The notes under the pieces are model-generated. The model saw only the letters and a program-made list of their open reading frames with translations. It was not told where the DNA came from and searched no databases. From Corylus avellana (taxonomy: Eukaryota; Streptophyta; Magnoliopsida; Fagales; Betulaceae): a DNA stretch of 64,000 nt. The position numbers and the translations under genes are program-made. The DNA lies in the NCBI RefSeq assembly GCF_901000735.1, contig NC_081549.1:21713584-21777583 (forward strand), in the 5' to 3' direction. Positions 34,000 to 47,245 of this stretch are shown one piece after another (positions within the stretch are counted from its first letter, which is position 1; every line of letters starts with the position of its first letter).

Positions 34000-36050
34000 C
34001 TTGTTTAGTAGATGACATAGTTGATAGATACCAGATTAATTCAATATAAACCAGACCCAAAACCCAGTCGAATAAAAGCACTGCGGCTACCAAGGCCCGG
34101 AAAGCCCAATATGAGGCCCATAATCAGAAGACCCAAGAGAGGCCCGTGAGACCTAGTAAAAGGTCTCTCCTCTCTCTCTCTCTTGTATGTTTACTTTTTG
34201 ATATCCCAGACGAGAAATTTTTTCACTTCCGTCTTGGGTAATATTAAGTACTTGTGACTTTTTAAAAAATTTGCATGACTTATGTGAAAATTAAAAGATA
34301 ATTAATGTGCTTGTTTGGTTTAATTAAGGAACTCTAATGCAATTTGTTAATCTCTCTGACAAAGTGTTTTATAATGTCTCTGAGCGAATAATTTATATAT
34401 ATAAAAAATAATAATGAAATGAGATTATATATCTTCATCAGCTAGATTCCAGGGAATGATGCTATTTGCAATATCTAAGAAGTAAACTATATGAAGGGAG
34501 GACTTGGTCAAATAAAGCAGCAGCTGTTATTGACGCCTGCCTCTTCTTTCCATTGAAATATTAAGTCAAAGTGACTACTCTTGTCCAAGCAACTTATCTC
34601 AACAACAATCAAATTCTTTTTTCGTTGAAAGAAAGAATGTTGAATCAAAAATTCAGCTCCAGAGGTTATTAATTTACCAAATATTTATGAGTGCGGTTAG
34701 GATTATTATATTTTTTACTTCAAGTCTCTTACAAACTAATTAACGTGATAGTTCATGTGACACTTATTATGTCAACCACTGAACAATTTAATTTGATTGT
34801 GGTTAACGAGACAGAATGACGTGAACTACCACTACATAACACTTACCACGTCAATTAATCATTAAACAATTAAATTTAATTATGATTGATGTGACAATGC
34901 CATGTTGACAGTCACGTTAATTTGACAGAAGTTATAGTAAAAGATATATTACTTCAATCATATTCCAATTTTGATACTATGGCAGTTAAGCTAGATATCT
35001 TATTGTAATATAAGAAGGCTATGATCAAATCCAGCCTTCCCACAAATTGAGAGATTTATGAAATTCATGCAATACATCCTCTTCTAGAGCCGATAGGTTC
35101 ATTAACAAACCATATAAAAGAAATTAAATTTCATTGCTATGAATATGTTATTGCCATAGAAAAATGCTATAAGAACTCTAACTTTTACACTTCTGACTGC
35201 TTACTTCTTAAGGTGGCAATTGTATAGAGAGAATGAGCAGATATAATTAAGAGTTTTTGTAGTGGAAAGTTGACATGACAACTACTACCTTAGGGAGTAA
35301 CATAACAGCACTTAGAAATGTAAAAGTAGTGGTAGTTCGTATAGTATTTCTCTATAGTCGTAACATAACTTTTCACACTGACTTTAGAAATAACTAGAAC
35401 CATGTATATGAAGTTTTTCATCGCATAGAGTGGTACTACTGTGAATCTTGTACTATCACTATGATAGTTGAATATCAATAGAGAGTAATATTATTTTTTG
35501 CATTCATTTATTACAATTATTTTACACCAGTTGAAGTAGTATATTTTAATATTCTTTCTTTTGTTTTTTATAAGTGGTTGACATGGAAGACCACTCAAAA
35601 CACACTACGTCAGCCAGTGTAAAATAGGTGTGAAAATTAGCATTACTATTCTTCCGCACTTCAAAATGATTCGAAGCATTCAATGTATTCAAATTGCTAT
35701 GTATATGATCATAAAACTAGTCCAAGCCTAGCTCACCATATTTATTGTGGAAAATTACAAGCAAAGCTCCATATCAGTGGCTTGATTAAGCCTTATATAT
35801 CAGATAGGTCTTGCGAAACTGATTCATCTCTACACAATTTTCGTCCACCATTGAACAGGTTTAAACATGTTTACAAAGGGAACAATATTTATTAAGAATA
35901 ATAACAGGATTTTGAGGTAGTGATCATTATTAATAGCTTTGTCGCTAATCTTTCTTCAAGAACATAATGTAAGTATGGATCTCAAATAAGCAAACTTTAC
36001 GTACATTGTTTTTTAGCCTCGTTAAGACCCATTGCTCTATCCCCAATTTG
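34000..36050. other. Gene-free spacer downstream of the GARP gene
   Basis: No gene seen. An inverted-repeat stretch lies at about 34740-34930 (CATGTGACACTTATTATGTC against a later TGTGACAATGCC region), and a short CT run at about 34171-34184. The same content recurs at 58059-60105. Confidence 0.5.
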
Positions 36051-36059
36051 CACTTTGCT

Positions 36060-36460
36060 ACACCTGCTGGCCAAGTTGAGAACCGTCGAAGCAGATTTTT
36101 GGACGGTCAATTTAGTGAAGGACAGTTGAAGCATATTTTTAGACGGTCAAACTAGCGGAAGATCACCTGCAAAAAAGAAGAAAAACACTCTCTAGGCCAT
36201 CTTAAACTTTTTGTTAAGTTTTCTCTCATAAAATACCCTACTGACTCAAGTACTATGGGAGGTTTTCTATCAGCCCCGCCCCTTCCGGCCGTGTCACTTT
36301 GGTAGTTTTTTTCTTTGTTTTGCTGGTGACCCGTCACAAGTCTGGCTGTCCTGGTGACCCATCACAAGTCTGGCCGTCCAAAAATCTGCTTCAAACAGCC
36401 AGCTACTAGTCCGGCCATCCAAACTAAATCTGCTTCAACAAGACCAAACAACTAGCTAGC
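36060..36460. repeat. Inverted and direct repeats downstream of the GARP gene
   Basis: GAAGCAGATTTTTGGACGG near 36090 is the reverse complement of CCGTCCAAAAATCTGCTTC near 36372. A GGTGACCCGTCACAAGTCTGG unit occurs twice in tandem around 36325-36372. This looks like a foldback element. The same content is present at about 60115-60515. Confidence 0.6.
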
Positions 36461-36499
36461 TAGGTTCTTATACCTGACGCCTGCTTGCTGACAGGAACC

Positions 36500-36610
36500 A
36501 GATATTCAACCTTTCACCCATGTAGCAAAACGGAGCATCATTTGATGCTCACCAAGAAAAACCAGATGCTTAACCTTTTACCCATGTAGGAAAAACGAAG
36601 CATCATGAGA
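36500..36610. repeat. Two-copy direct repeat of about 66 bp
   Basis: Both copies contain AACCAGAT, ACCTTT, ACCCATGTAG and a GCATCAT string. They lie about 200-300 bp downstream of the GARP gene stop codon, possibly in the 3' UTR. Confidence 0.6.
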
Positions 36611-36803
36611 TGGATGTAAGGGACATCTGTTGATATATACTGTTCAGGGCAGATTGATCATTGAGCTAAGAAACAAGTAATTAACAAAAAAATTTAAAAA
36701 GTGGCGGCTACTAATTTGTATGGTGGTACAACTTACAAGACAATCATAAAATGCAGCATTATTTGGGACAAGTACCTCAAGATCTCACTTAGAATTGTCT
36801 CAT

Positions 36804-38216
36804 TCATATAGTCAGATCCAGAGTACTTGTCCTTTTTTCTTGCTTCTTAGCATCGTCGGGGCCTTCCTTCAAACTGGTAAGACTCGAGGATGATTGTGAG
36901 TACAATGACAGGGAGAGATTACTATCAACTTCATGATTCCTTGAAGTTAGCCTAAGAGAGAGATCCAAATCCAGCTGCTCGCAATCCAAGGCCTTCCTTT
37001 TGAACGTCTTCCACTCTGGTAGAATATTACTTGTTTTGTTGAAATCTTGTACTTGAGGTTGCAGATGATGATCAGTCGTAGGAGTACTCAATCTGGGTTG
37101 AGTTTGCAAAGATTCATGTTTCACTTCATGGGTGTTTCTCCAAGCTGATGATTGTTGATCACCGAAAGTGGTACGGAAATTGCAATTAACCCTATTGCTA
37201 AAGTTGCTACCAAAGAACTTCTCACCCACCGTGCCATAAAATCCACCACCGGAGGTTGAGCTACGGCCGGCAGGACAACCCAACAAGTTTTCATAAGCAC
37301 TAGTCCAAGAAGCATCTCCAAATCTATATCTAGGAAAAGTTATAAAATCAAATTCATTAAAGAGATCAAAATTAATTAAGGTAGAAAAACAAAAAACTTT
37401 TTCTTGAACAAACTCTCGTACCGGAAATTGGAATTGTGGGTGGGGTTATACCCTTGAAGCATGGGAAGTTGGCTGAGGTTATAAATATTGCGATCTCCAC
37501 TTTCCACAAGATGCCTATGATCGGCTAATACTGTCATGTGAAGAACGATTTTTTTTTGCATCATGAACTGATAAAGAAACCCTACCTTTTTTTATGTGCT
37601 GAAATTCAGGAAAAAAAAATGGAAATTTAATTTGGTGTACCTTGGCCTGGATCATCAACCTTCTTGCTTCTGTACATCTAGTGAAAATACCCAAGTGAAA
37701 ATACATGGAAAATTATATTAGAAAGAGAGAATTATGGCATCCCATGTTCATAAATTATGGGTAGATATGATATATATATATATATATACCTGTAAATGGC
37801 TCTTGACATGTGCAATACTTAGTCCTTTGATGTTCATCAGCTGAAGAACCATCTTTGGTGTGGCTCCTGCACCGAAACAATTAACAACATATGATGCAAA
37901 TTAAGGCTTCAAATTAATCTCCATACAATTTAGATAATTTCTTGGGTAGAAATTAATTGAACTCACTATCATGTCCACCAAGTTTTTCAACAGAATGAAC
38001 AAAACGAAGATGAAGATCAGGAGTCCACCGGAGCCTAGGCATCTTGGATCTAACATAAGGACGCACCGATGACTTCTTCTCGCTCTCTTCCACCGTGCTG
38101 TTGCTTGAGCTCCCTCCATTTTTAGCCTTGCTTTCATCATCATTCTCCCCGCTCTCGCTCCCCTCCTGATCATCATTTTGGCTTGAGAGGCTTATCTTTG
38201 AGCATTCCTCCATCAT
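36804..38216 (-). CDS. GARP/G2-like MYB-related transcription factor with EAR motifs (5 exons)
   Basis: A nuclear DNA-binding protein of the GARP (G2-like) family. Exons (minus) are 38216-37967, 37866-37790, 37677-37641, 37530-37422 and 37323-36804, all GT-AG and in phase, about 330 codons. The single MYB-like domain reads KMPRLRWTPDLHLRFVHSVE, RATPKMVLQLM and GLSIAHVKSHLQMYRSKK (residues about 58-115) and carries the SHLQMYRS hallmark. Near the C-terminus LDLDLSLRL (275-283) and LSLSL (294-298) fit the LxLxL EAR repression motif, so I infer a repressor. An acidic Ser/Asp/Glu-rich N-terminus precedes the domain. I chose the Met-Met at 38216. The frame stays open to an ATG at 38294, and exon 5 could begin at 37329. 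A near-identical copy lies at 60859-62271. Confidence 0.92.
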
Positions 38217-38499
38217 TCTTTCTAGTTTCTTCTTCTTCCTTTTGCTTGATTTCTCCAAGTAGAGGATTTGTGGCAGATGAGACAAAGCTAACACATGAAG
38301 GAATAATTAGGGATTAGGGCCCTTTGGTAGCTTGCTAAGAGATGAACTTTGTCATCTACCTTCTCTCTTCTTTTCTCCTCCCCCATGCTGGGACTTGATA
38401 GATCTTAGCAAGAAATAATTTACATATCTTTCTTCTCAATACAAACTTAGCTACACTTCTATCTACCCAGATGGGAATGCAAACCCTATATCTTGACCC

Positions 38500-38660
38500 T
38501 ACAACTCTCTCTCTCTCTCTCTATTTACACATTGTGTGAATGCTCATAGATGATACATACACATGCATATATGAGATGTACATTCATGTATGTATGTATG
38601 TGTGCGTATGCATGGATGTCATAATGATGGAAGATATATATATAGTTTGGCTCGTGTGAG
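38500..38660. other. Putative 5' flank of the GARP gene with CT and ATGT microsatellites
   Basis: Contains a (CT)n run at about 38503-38522, a GTATGTATGTATG run near 38588 and a TATATATATA stretch near 38635 that could serve as a TATA box on the minus strand. CT/GA runs are common in plant 5' UTRs. The transcription start is not determined. Confidence 0.35.
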
Positions 38661-39036
38661 TCCAAATCTTTTACGTGCCAACAAGAGTAGAAGGCATCTC
38701 TCTTGTAGACCAAACTCCTTGACCAGGAAAAACAATAATAGGGGTGGATTGGTGGGAACCAATCCCCACCTTGTACTATTTGCCAAGTCATAGTTAAATA
38801 AATGAAAGAGTATTTATCAGACAATTAAGTACGTTTTACTTTCCTCATTAAGGATTAAGATTAATTACAATATCTTCATTAACTTGGTGAAACTAGTCTT
38901 TTAACAGTACCCTTGTCTTGTTTTATTTGCTATTTACCCAACCAATTTAATTCCATCAATATAATCGAGATAATTAAACACACAATGGAATGTTGCATAG
39001 GTAAGTGATTCAAAATAAAGGATATTGTTTACACCA

Positions 39037-39039
<3 letters not shown>

Positions 39040-39077
<38 letters not shown>
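39040..39077. repeat. Compound (AT)n(GT)n microsatellite
   Basis: An uninterrupted AT run followed by a GT run. The counterpart in the second copy of segment B lies at about 63093-63132 and is of the same length by eye. Confidence 0.8.
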
Positions 39078-39949
39078 AAAATTGTGGGCTATATACATGA
39101 CAAGACAACTCAAATATTATATCTTGCATGTATATATAAACAATTTTCAAGAATCTCATTTTAAAATATTATCTAGATCAATGAAATCCAATAAGCAAAG
39201 CTATATATTACATACATGTGTTTTTAATTTTTATATGCATTTTTAAAAATGTATATAAGAATCACATGTATTTTAGACACATCTTAATTTAATAGACTCC
39301 ATGGAAGAAAAGCAGTCCTTAGCTTGCTTAACACAACTTTTGGAGCAAAATACTTTTAGAAAGAATTGTAAACATTAAAAAAATTTGAAGGCTTTTATCT
39401 GTACTTTTACTCAATGATTAATACTTTTCAATTAAATGAGAAGCTCCCAAATCTGTCTTCTTAGAAGACTCCCCTTTTTGGAGGATTCTAAAATAAGTTG
39501 GGACTTCCAAAATACGTATACCTATGATCATCAGTACTTATTTCAAAGGCTTAACATAATATCACAGTAAAAATTATAAATTAAAATCTTGTCTAATTCA
39601 TCATTCATGTGTTAGATTCTCATATTTCAATTAAATATTTTATGCACGTGTTAGGCATCTCTTAGTATATGACAAAATTTGATCTCACACATAAAGAAGA
39701 GTGTTAGAATATTAACTAAGAGTTAATTTGTAGGTCTGTTGAAAGACGGAAGTAGTGTAGTAGGACTCAATATCTGGCTGGTTGGTGGTTGATCGAGGCA
39801 TGTGTGGTTGTGTGATGCTCTGTTGTTTCTGATTCAGACCCAAACTTTAAAAATAAGAATGAGATTTGCCTTTCGTCGGGAATCACGGGGTTTGTTCCTC
39901 CTCGAGGATTTTTGAGAGCTGGGGCTTCTTCACCCCTTGTCACCTTTCT

Positions 39950-42900
39950 AGGCTAATTGCCAAACTTTTTTTTGCTTTTTTTGTTTTTCATAAAAAGGAA
40001 AAAATAAAACACTCGAAATTTACAGTTGGCTGGGAATGTGTACGTTTTCGTATGATAAAACTTTGTCCTCCTTTATTTATATATTTTTTAAAATATTAAC
40101 AAACACTTTTTCATTAAAAATAAAAAATAAAAAAACGACTAAAAACATTAACATTAATCATATATATAAGGGATTGACTATTGTTGAATAATACTAAGTT
40201 CCCTCTCAATCTATCCAAAAATTTCAAAATCAAAGGGCCACCCTCTGGTTTCATCTTTACTTATAACCAAGTTGCAGTATTGAAGAGGTCGTGTCGGTTT
40301 TGTATTTTTGACAGAGATCTTCCTCTCCTTTCCGACTACTGATGGTCGGCTTTGTTGTCCTTTTCTGACCACTGAAGGTTGAGTCGGCTACGGGTGTTGT
40401 TCCATTGATGAAATTTTGTCATTTATTACAGCCTTTTTTGACCACTTCGGTTCACTTGATGGGCCAAGTCATTTATTTGACTCATTCCCGATTGTTACTA
40501 GAATTTCTCTGTCGTTTTCGTTTGTGTTCATGTAATTCTCCATCTCCTTCCCCCCACTTTGAATAGGAAAAAAAAAAATTGTAGCATTGAAGTTGGGAAT
40601 TCTTTGTTTTATATAAAAAGGGGGGGAGGGGGAAAGACAATAAAAAATAAAATAAAAAGGAGAAGAAGAAAATTGCCTCATCAACCATGGGTTTTTAGTC
40701 AACAATAGCAGATTAATGTTATTTACTAAATTAAACGGGGAAAAGATAATCGTCACAAAAAAATTATTATAATATTATTTAAATAATTAAATCAGTCATT
40801 TCTCATATTATGGTATAAGAGCGAATTCGAAACTCGCAATCAAACAAACTTGCTTATGTTAATTTTTGATAAAGAAGAACGTATATACTTAGGTGAGTAT
40901 ATAGCGCGTTGATCACAATCCTCAGTTAACTTTCATTATTCTCACTGCTGTTGATTAGCAAAAACAAAAGGATGTGGCACCTGCAGACTCATGTATTACC
41001 CAAAGTAGAAACAAGCCATTCAGGGGTTTCAATATGGAGAATTTCGAAAATCTTCTCATCATTTGGATGTAAATTTGGAAGAAAAAAAAAATGATAATTA
41101 AAGAAATTTGACCTAATGTGGGAGCTTACTCGGAAAAATATTTGGGTACTATAATTTCTTACAAATTCATGTACATGATCAATGTCGTGGATTGGCACTA
41201 CTTGAGTGCCAAAAAAAAATAATAAAAAAAAAATTATCAAGTTAATTTTCTTGTTTAATGATCAACTAGCAGTATGTAAGAGATTTATGATAAATGTTAT
41301 TGTATCCTTAGTAACAAACTTGTTGGCGACATCTTGGTTCCGCCGATTGAGCCAAGGTCATGGGTGTCAAGCGTCCCACGATGCCGCTACAAAGTTTGAA
41401 ACATTATCATTTTCATTTCAAGTGCAATAGAGAATTGAATATGAACTATTTCAAGATTCAGATTATATTTTATAGCATTTAACATTAATGTATATGTTGT
41501 CACGTCATTTAAAATTTTTAAATAATATACTATAGGTATGTACATAGTACCATATACACAATTACATGCTATAAAATCTAATCGAAACAAAGAAATATAT
41601 CATTCAATGGAGAGCATCCTATTCCACGAAAAAGTCCCCTTCCCTCGTGCATAATCAACCTGCAGATTCACCAGCTTTGAAAGTAATATACGACCATCGA
41701 GTCATACTTTTAAGCTGCAACTTTTGGAAGAGAAACTTTTTTTCCTTCCTCCCACGTGTATTGGCCTGGTCTCAACAAACCGTGATTGATGTCATCATGA
41801 TAGTGTAGAGGATGTCTTTTCCTTTTTATGATCACGAAGTTCTTGAGAGCTGCCTATAGTTGCATGCTGTGCTTCCATGTCCATCTCATTTCTCAAAAAT
41901 GGAAGCACCACAACTCCACAACTATATATATTACAATTTCCAGGATTAAATTAAAATAATAACAAGAAAACCTAAACTACACTAAATTTGAGTTTTCCCA
42001 TAAGTTTATTACATTTTCTTCCTTTTACTTCTGCCTACACTAGGCTAGCTTCCAAACACAAGTTTCTGGAGACTGGAGAGAACTTTTGTTGATGAATAAA
42101 GAAATTGATAGAGGCTAGAGCAACACCAAATGGATGGCGTGGAGAGCTCAGGAAAGATACAAAAATTTGCCCCATTAAAAACAGAGGATGGTCTGAAAAG
42201 ATTCACTCCAACACCTAACCTGTGAGGTCAACGCCCAACAGTACTTCTGCTCCCTTTTTCTTTACATTTATATATTTTTATCCCATTATTTTAAGCTGCA
42301 TGAGAATACGTGAACCTATTAATGCGGATCTTACGCATTATTTGAGAATGAGGATGTCTGTCGTCTTATACAACTTCCTCTCATATTTACCATTAACTAT
42401 TCCCCAGAGAGTCGTGCTTTCTAATATTATTAACATCATGCCATTGCCATAACATGTCATGTCATGCATGCATGGCATGCACCATAATGATCTCGAAGAA
42501 GCTTCACGGCCACTGCTCCATATGCCTCCAAGCTCCAATGCTTCTTAATTAATTTGGTAGATAAATTAATTAAATGTATTCCCATCTACGCTATATATAT
42601 ATACTATATTAGTACAAAGGATCGACAATATGCCATGCAAATTTTATAAACAAAGGAAACGGCCGGAAGCTTAGAATAATATTGTAGACAGACATCCTTT
42701 CGTGAAAGTCCATGCGTTTTCACTCATGAGCACTGAATCATGTGTCCAACGCATTTAAAAATTGGAAACGGCCAACAAATTAGTGAGTTGAGAAGCAAAG
42801 AACCTGTTAATTAATTTGTTCCCTTTTCCCTCATTCATGTTCCGAAAATTACGTTTCGGGTAAAATCCAGAGTGAACGAGTCAGAAATTCTTCCGTTAAT

Positions 42901-44470
42901 CGCTTTCTAATTGGGTCTCAGAGTTTTTTTTTTAAAAAAAAAAAAATGTAACGTGCATGATTCATCACGTACACCTCATATGCATATAAATGAGAAGCAG
43001 AATATATATCTACTGCTATTGTAATGATTTATTTTCTTCGCATCCAAATCAATTAATTTAAAAAAATAAAGAACAAAACAATATACCACCGGCGTTTGCA
43101 TTTGTATAAATTAATTAAATATAGTGCATTCATACATATCTTATGCTTATTGTGTCAGCAAATGCATGGGGGGTCATGCCGAATTTCTTCGCTTATATAT
43201 AATATTCTTATATTCAAGCAGAGTGTTCACTTCAAGACGTATGCATGGTTGGCAGGGTAATATTAATTATTAGTAAATCATTAAATATTTAATTCACGTC
43301 AAAGGTGAAAGTTGTCTTATTTTGATACAATATGCATCTATCGGGTCCCAGCTTAATTATAATGTTACATCTTACCTATTATTCCTATCTCCTTTCATTT
43401 AAATTCCAAAATTCTTTACAAATTCTTCCAACTATTATTATAATTATTATCGTTACTATCATTTGCTAAACATTTGTTAATTTCATTGATATATATTCTG
43501 TTTACGCTCATATCAATCTTTATTATAGTTTTTACGACAAATTTCTTATAAATTAACATAATTATCCACTTTATTCTTATCACACCATTCACTAGATAAT
43601 TAAATTTATTTATCAAATTTTGTTACGTAATTTTTTCACCAGAGTCATGTGGATTGCCTAGTAATTAATTTTTGTAAAGGTTTTGGAGTATATATAGTAC
43701 CCCAAATATTTTCTTAGTTACTATCTTAAACATTCCGGGGCAAATATATCTATAATATTTAAAAGCTAATAATTATTCGGTGGGCAGCTAATTAATCTCG
43801 TGAATAACATGTACGTTCTTGATAGCACTGTTTTATCGATACTGTAGCTAAGAATACAAATCAAAATTGTTGACCCAAAGGAGGAAATTAATGAGATTTC
43901 AAATTAAATAGGGCTTAGTGAATGAGTGCTATTAGAAGTAGTACAATTTTTATTATAATTCTCTCATAAATTGAGATGACAGTCTACGTAGTACTCATGT
44001 AAACTGTTTTGTCAAATTTTGTTGTTCAAATTTTCACCTCTAACACATGAATTTATAAGAAAATTGCAATAAAAGTTGTATAGACTATATGTAGTACCCA
44101 ATCGGGCTAATCATTTTGGTTCATGAATTAGGCATGGTTTGACATAAAGTTGGCTCCGACACCTTAATCTGACATGTCTCTTATTGTCACCCAAAATATA
44201 TAGAATTGGAAAATTATGGGGTCTGGAGTCAAATTCATATATAGAACGATTTAATCAATATTGGCTGCTTTACGTTAGTGTTACTAATTTTGTTTTTATT
44301 GTTTTTTTCTATTGTAGGATTCCTTCCCCATACCCCTACAACATCGTAGTTTGTTATATATTAATCTATCTAAAATATAATTATAATTCCATGGTCATTG
44401 CACCATAGCTTTCTCGTAAGTCAAATGTCCTCAACCTCTTTTAATTAGATAATACTTGTTCTTTTTTTTC

Positions 44471-44502
<32 letters not shown>

Positions 44503-45145
44503 CTTTTTTCTTTCTTATGATTTAGACGGGTAGATATCCTAGTCTCACCATTTTTTTATGCTAAATTTATCCTACCCTCTCCTATTTATTAATTAACAAA
44601 TAACTAAATAAATAAAAAAGGACACCCCATCAATTTGCTAGTTGTTAGAGCCTCAGAGGAGTCCACTTTTCCACGGGTAAAGATCAACAGCACGCGGCGT
44701 GTGTATGAGTGCATATCTGTGAGAGAGAGAGAGTGAGAGGGAGAGAGAAAGGGGTTCAGAGATAGGAGGGTACCCCTAGGCCCTAACCTAATGTGTGCAT
44801 GAGTGCATCATCCCCTAATTGAAATTGTCTCCTGCATTGAAAACATCATTAGAAGTTTTTTTGCTCAAAAATAAATGGTCAAGATTGTCTCAAGTGAAAA
44901 ATATCTAGAATTACCCTTTAATCTTGTAATTTTGACAGTTTATTTTTGCATAAAATTTTTTTAGTAATTTTTTCATTAGAGTCGAGCCAAACTCAAAAAT
45001 GATAAAGATATGGTGGGATTCATAATGGGTATTCATGTCGAAAAATTTGTAGCTAAGTATGACCTAAATTGTGGCCGCAAGTAAGAAAAGAATGAAGAGT
45101 GGCTGTTGAAGTGTCCAGATACCTCTTTGACAACTAGGATGGTTC
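39950..45145. other. 5-kb gene-free stretch
   Basis: I see no intact gene. Short protein-like stretches exist, such as minus-strand NDEKIFEILHIETPEWLVST near 41000-41075, but without exon context. Other notable sequence: a CTTTT-rich run at about 44460-44510 and a GA-rich run at about 44722-44754 just before the gap, which may be a 5' UTR of a gene hidden by the Ns. Confidence 0.45.
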
Positions 45146-45245
45146 NNNNNNNNNNNNNNNNNNNNNNNNNNNNNNNNNNNNNNNNNNNNNNNNNNNNNNN
45201 NNNNNNNNNNNNNNNNNNNNNNNNNNNNNNNNNNNNNNNNNNNNN
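45146..45245. other. Assembly gap, exactly 100 N
   Basis: A run of exactly 100 unknown bases, the conventional size for a scaffold join of unknown length. Contig order and orientation across it are not guaranteed by the sequence. Confidence 0.95.
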
Positions 45246-45699
45246 AACACTAAAATAACACTTAACACTTCCCTTTAAAAAATGTGTCACCAACTCTTAA
45301 GATAATGACACATCATTTGAGAACTAAATTTTTTTTTTTTTAAAAAAAAAATAAATAAAAATTTAGAAGTATAGCATTCTTCGTTTTATTGTAAAGTATA
45401 GTTGCTCATGGCTGGCTGTGAGTTAGGGTGTGATTCCGAATTCAGGATTGAAAGAATATAGAGGAATGTTGACATGTTGAACGGATAGAAGAGAAAAGGC
45501 AATTGTACAATTGCCTTATCCATCTTATCCATGTTGACATGTATTGCGATTGACCAAACATCTTATCCATTAATTCATTAAGAAAAAAAAAAAAAAAATC
45601 TTATCCATTAGCTTAAACTCTAACATATTCTTTAAGTCTTATGTTATGTCCTTATGGACCATGGTTATGGAATAAGGATGCTTATATATCAATTTTTTT

Positions 45700-46110
45700 T
45701 TTTTTTTTTAATTGATTAGGGATGCTTATAATCAATAGATTTCGCCTTTAGTACTTTTTGGGTAGATCTATTCATAATTAACACCAAGTTATTGCAGTCT
45801 TCCACATTATATATGCCATATATAATTGACAATTTGAAATGGAGAGCATCCTAGTATCCTAGGATATATGAGGAATGCTATGCTTAAAAACAAATTTTAC
45901 AAAAAAAAAAAAATTTAACATGGCGTGACACAATATGATTGGAAATGAGATATATTCAACTTTTGAGAAACCCAATCATATTGTGCCACATCATGTTGTA
46001 CGTAAAAGTTTTTTGTAAATTTTATTTGTAAGCTTAGCATTTTTCAAGATATTTAGGGCGGCAAAAAGAAAAAAAATTCTTGTAACCCCATAGTTGCATT
46101 ATAAAATCCT
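45700..46110 (-). repeat. Partial copy of the distal LOR upstream block, carrying a MITE
   Basis: CAATAGATTTCGCCTTTA, GCAGTCTTCCA and GAAATGGAGAGCATCC match 50.94-51.08 kb, and TTGTAACCCCATAGTTGCA matches (reversed) 12.09 kb. A hairpin element (about 45867-46052) separates the two parts. Confidence 0.65.
45867..46052. mobile_element. Hairpin MITE of about 185 bp
   Basis: GGAATGCTATGCTTA at the left pairs with TAAGCTTAGCATTTTTC at the right, and ACAATATGATTGG pairs with CCAATCATATTGT inside. The 12-kb relative has no such insertion between the matching flanks. Confidence 0.65.
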
Positions 46111-46127
46111 TCAGAAAGAATTATTAT

Positions 46128-46510
46128 TTAGGAAAAATTACATTTTACCCCCCTCCAAAGTTTCAATTTTGGCAATCCATCCCCCAAAGTTTCAAATTTT
46201 TGCAATTCAACCAATACTATCCCAAAATTCTCATATTGCCCCTATTTTTTATTTTTTTATTTTTTATAAAAAAAAAAAAAAAAAAATTGAAGGTGCAAAA
46301 ATGGCCAGATGGTTATTTTTAAAATTTTTTTTTTTATAAAAAATAAAAAAATAAAAAATTATGGGCAATATGAAAAGTTTTTGATACAATTGGTAAAATT
46401 GCAAAAATTTGAAACTTTTGGAGGGTGGATTGTCAACATTGAAACTTTAGAGGTCGAATTGTAAATCACCCCAAACTTTGAGAGGGTAAAATATAATTTT
46501 ACCCTATTAT
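46128..46510. mobile_element. Hairpin MITE of about 385 bp
   Basis: ATTACATTTTACCCCCCTCC at the left pairs with a GAGGGTAAAATATAATTTTACCC region at the right. CAAAGTTTCAA and TTGAAACTTT motifs repeat symmetrically inside. ATTATTT occurs on both flanks. No coding capacity. Confidence 0.65.
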
Positions 46511-46619
46511 TTGCAACTAATCCTTTATTATTGATCCCTACCCTTTGTTCTTTATATATATATATATAGATCAGGCAGTAGCTTTGACGCCAATTGATGC
46601 ATGACAAGATAGAACAACA

Positions 46620-47245
46620 AAAAATAAATTAAGAAAAGATCACAGAAATACTTCAAGTAGCTAAAGAAATCTCATGTCAAAATAGCCTAGAGCTTTCATA
46701 ATATACTTCATTCATTTCCATACAAGTACTACAAGTGTTTCGATGATAATGATAAACATAAAGGATTACAAGAAAATGATAAAGATAACATTGAAGGATA
46801 TTAATTGACGAAATCTCCATGCATGTTTGTAATTATCAGCTACAGTCATTGGATAACATAATACTGCAGATCATACTTTTTTTTTTTGCCTAATCAAACA
46901 AGGGAAAGATAATTACATGGGATCAAACAACATAGAAAGGGTGGGCACCCCAACACCAAAGCCCAAACGAAAAATACAGCAAAGATACAGAGAAAGATAC
47001 AGGAATGGTCCAAAAGGACCAAGCAATAGATAATGGTTTCATCCAGGGTCCCAGAAAAACCATAAACAAGCCAAGCCTTTTCTTAGGCCGCACAAAGAAG
47101 TACTAAAATGCATAAAAACTCAGTGAAGAGGCTTATGCTTTAAAGGCAACATACTTATCTTGCAAGAAACAGATTAATCTGAATACTGAATACGTGAACG
47201 TAGGTAGACATAATAGAGATAACGACAACGACATTAAAAACAAAC
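46620..47245. other. 3' flank of the LOR gene
   Basis: No coding sequence recognised. The stretch after a T-run at 46878 is less AT-rich and could be an inserted repeat of unknown type. The LOR 3' UTR should lie in the last few hundred bases. Confidence 0.4.

Larger units (their letters stand above)
33196..39945 (+). repeat. Segment B: first copy of a near-identical 6.75-kb direct duplication
   Basis: The sequence recurs in the same orientation at 57255-64000 (offset 24055-24059) with a handful of SNPs and small indels. For example, the second copy has 3 extra bases near 58675 and lacks about 7-8 bases near 59358. It contains a whole GARP-family gene. The right end of the match is not reached within the window. 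Confidence 0.95.

Noticed and set aside
38214..38294. Upstream ATG at 38294 as the GARP start
   Set aside because: It adds 26 residues without a family counterpart. The Met-Met at 38216 fits better, though transcripts could overturn this.
42130..42225. 31-codon plus-strand frame starting MDGVESSGKIQKFAPLK
   Set aside because: The composition looks protein-like, but it is too short, with no exon context or family match, to be called a gene.
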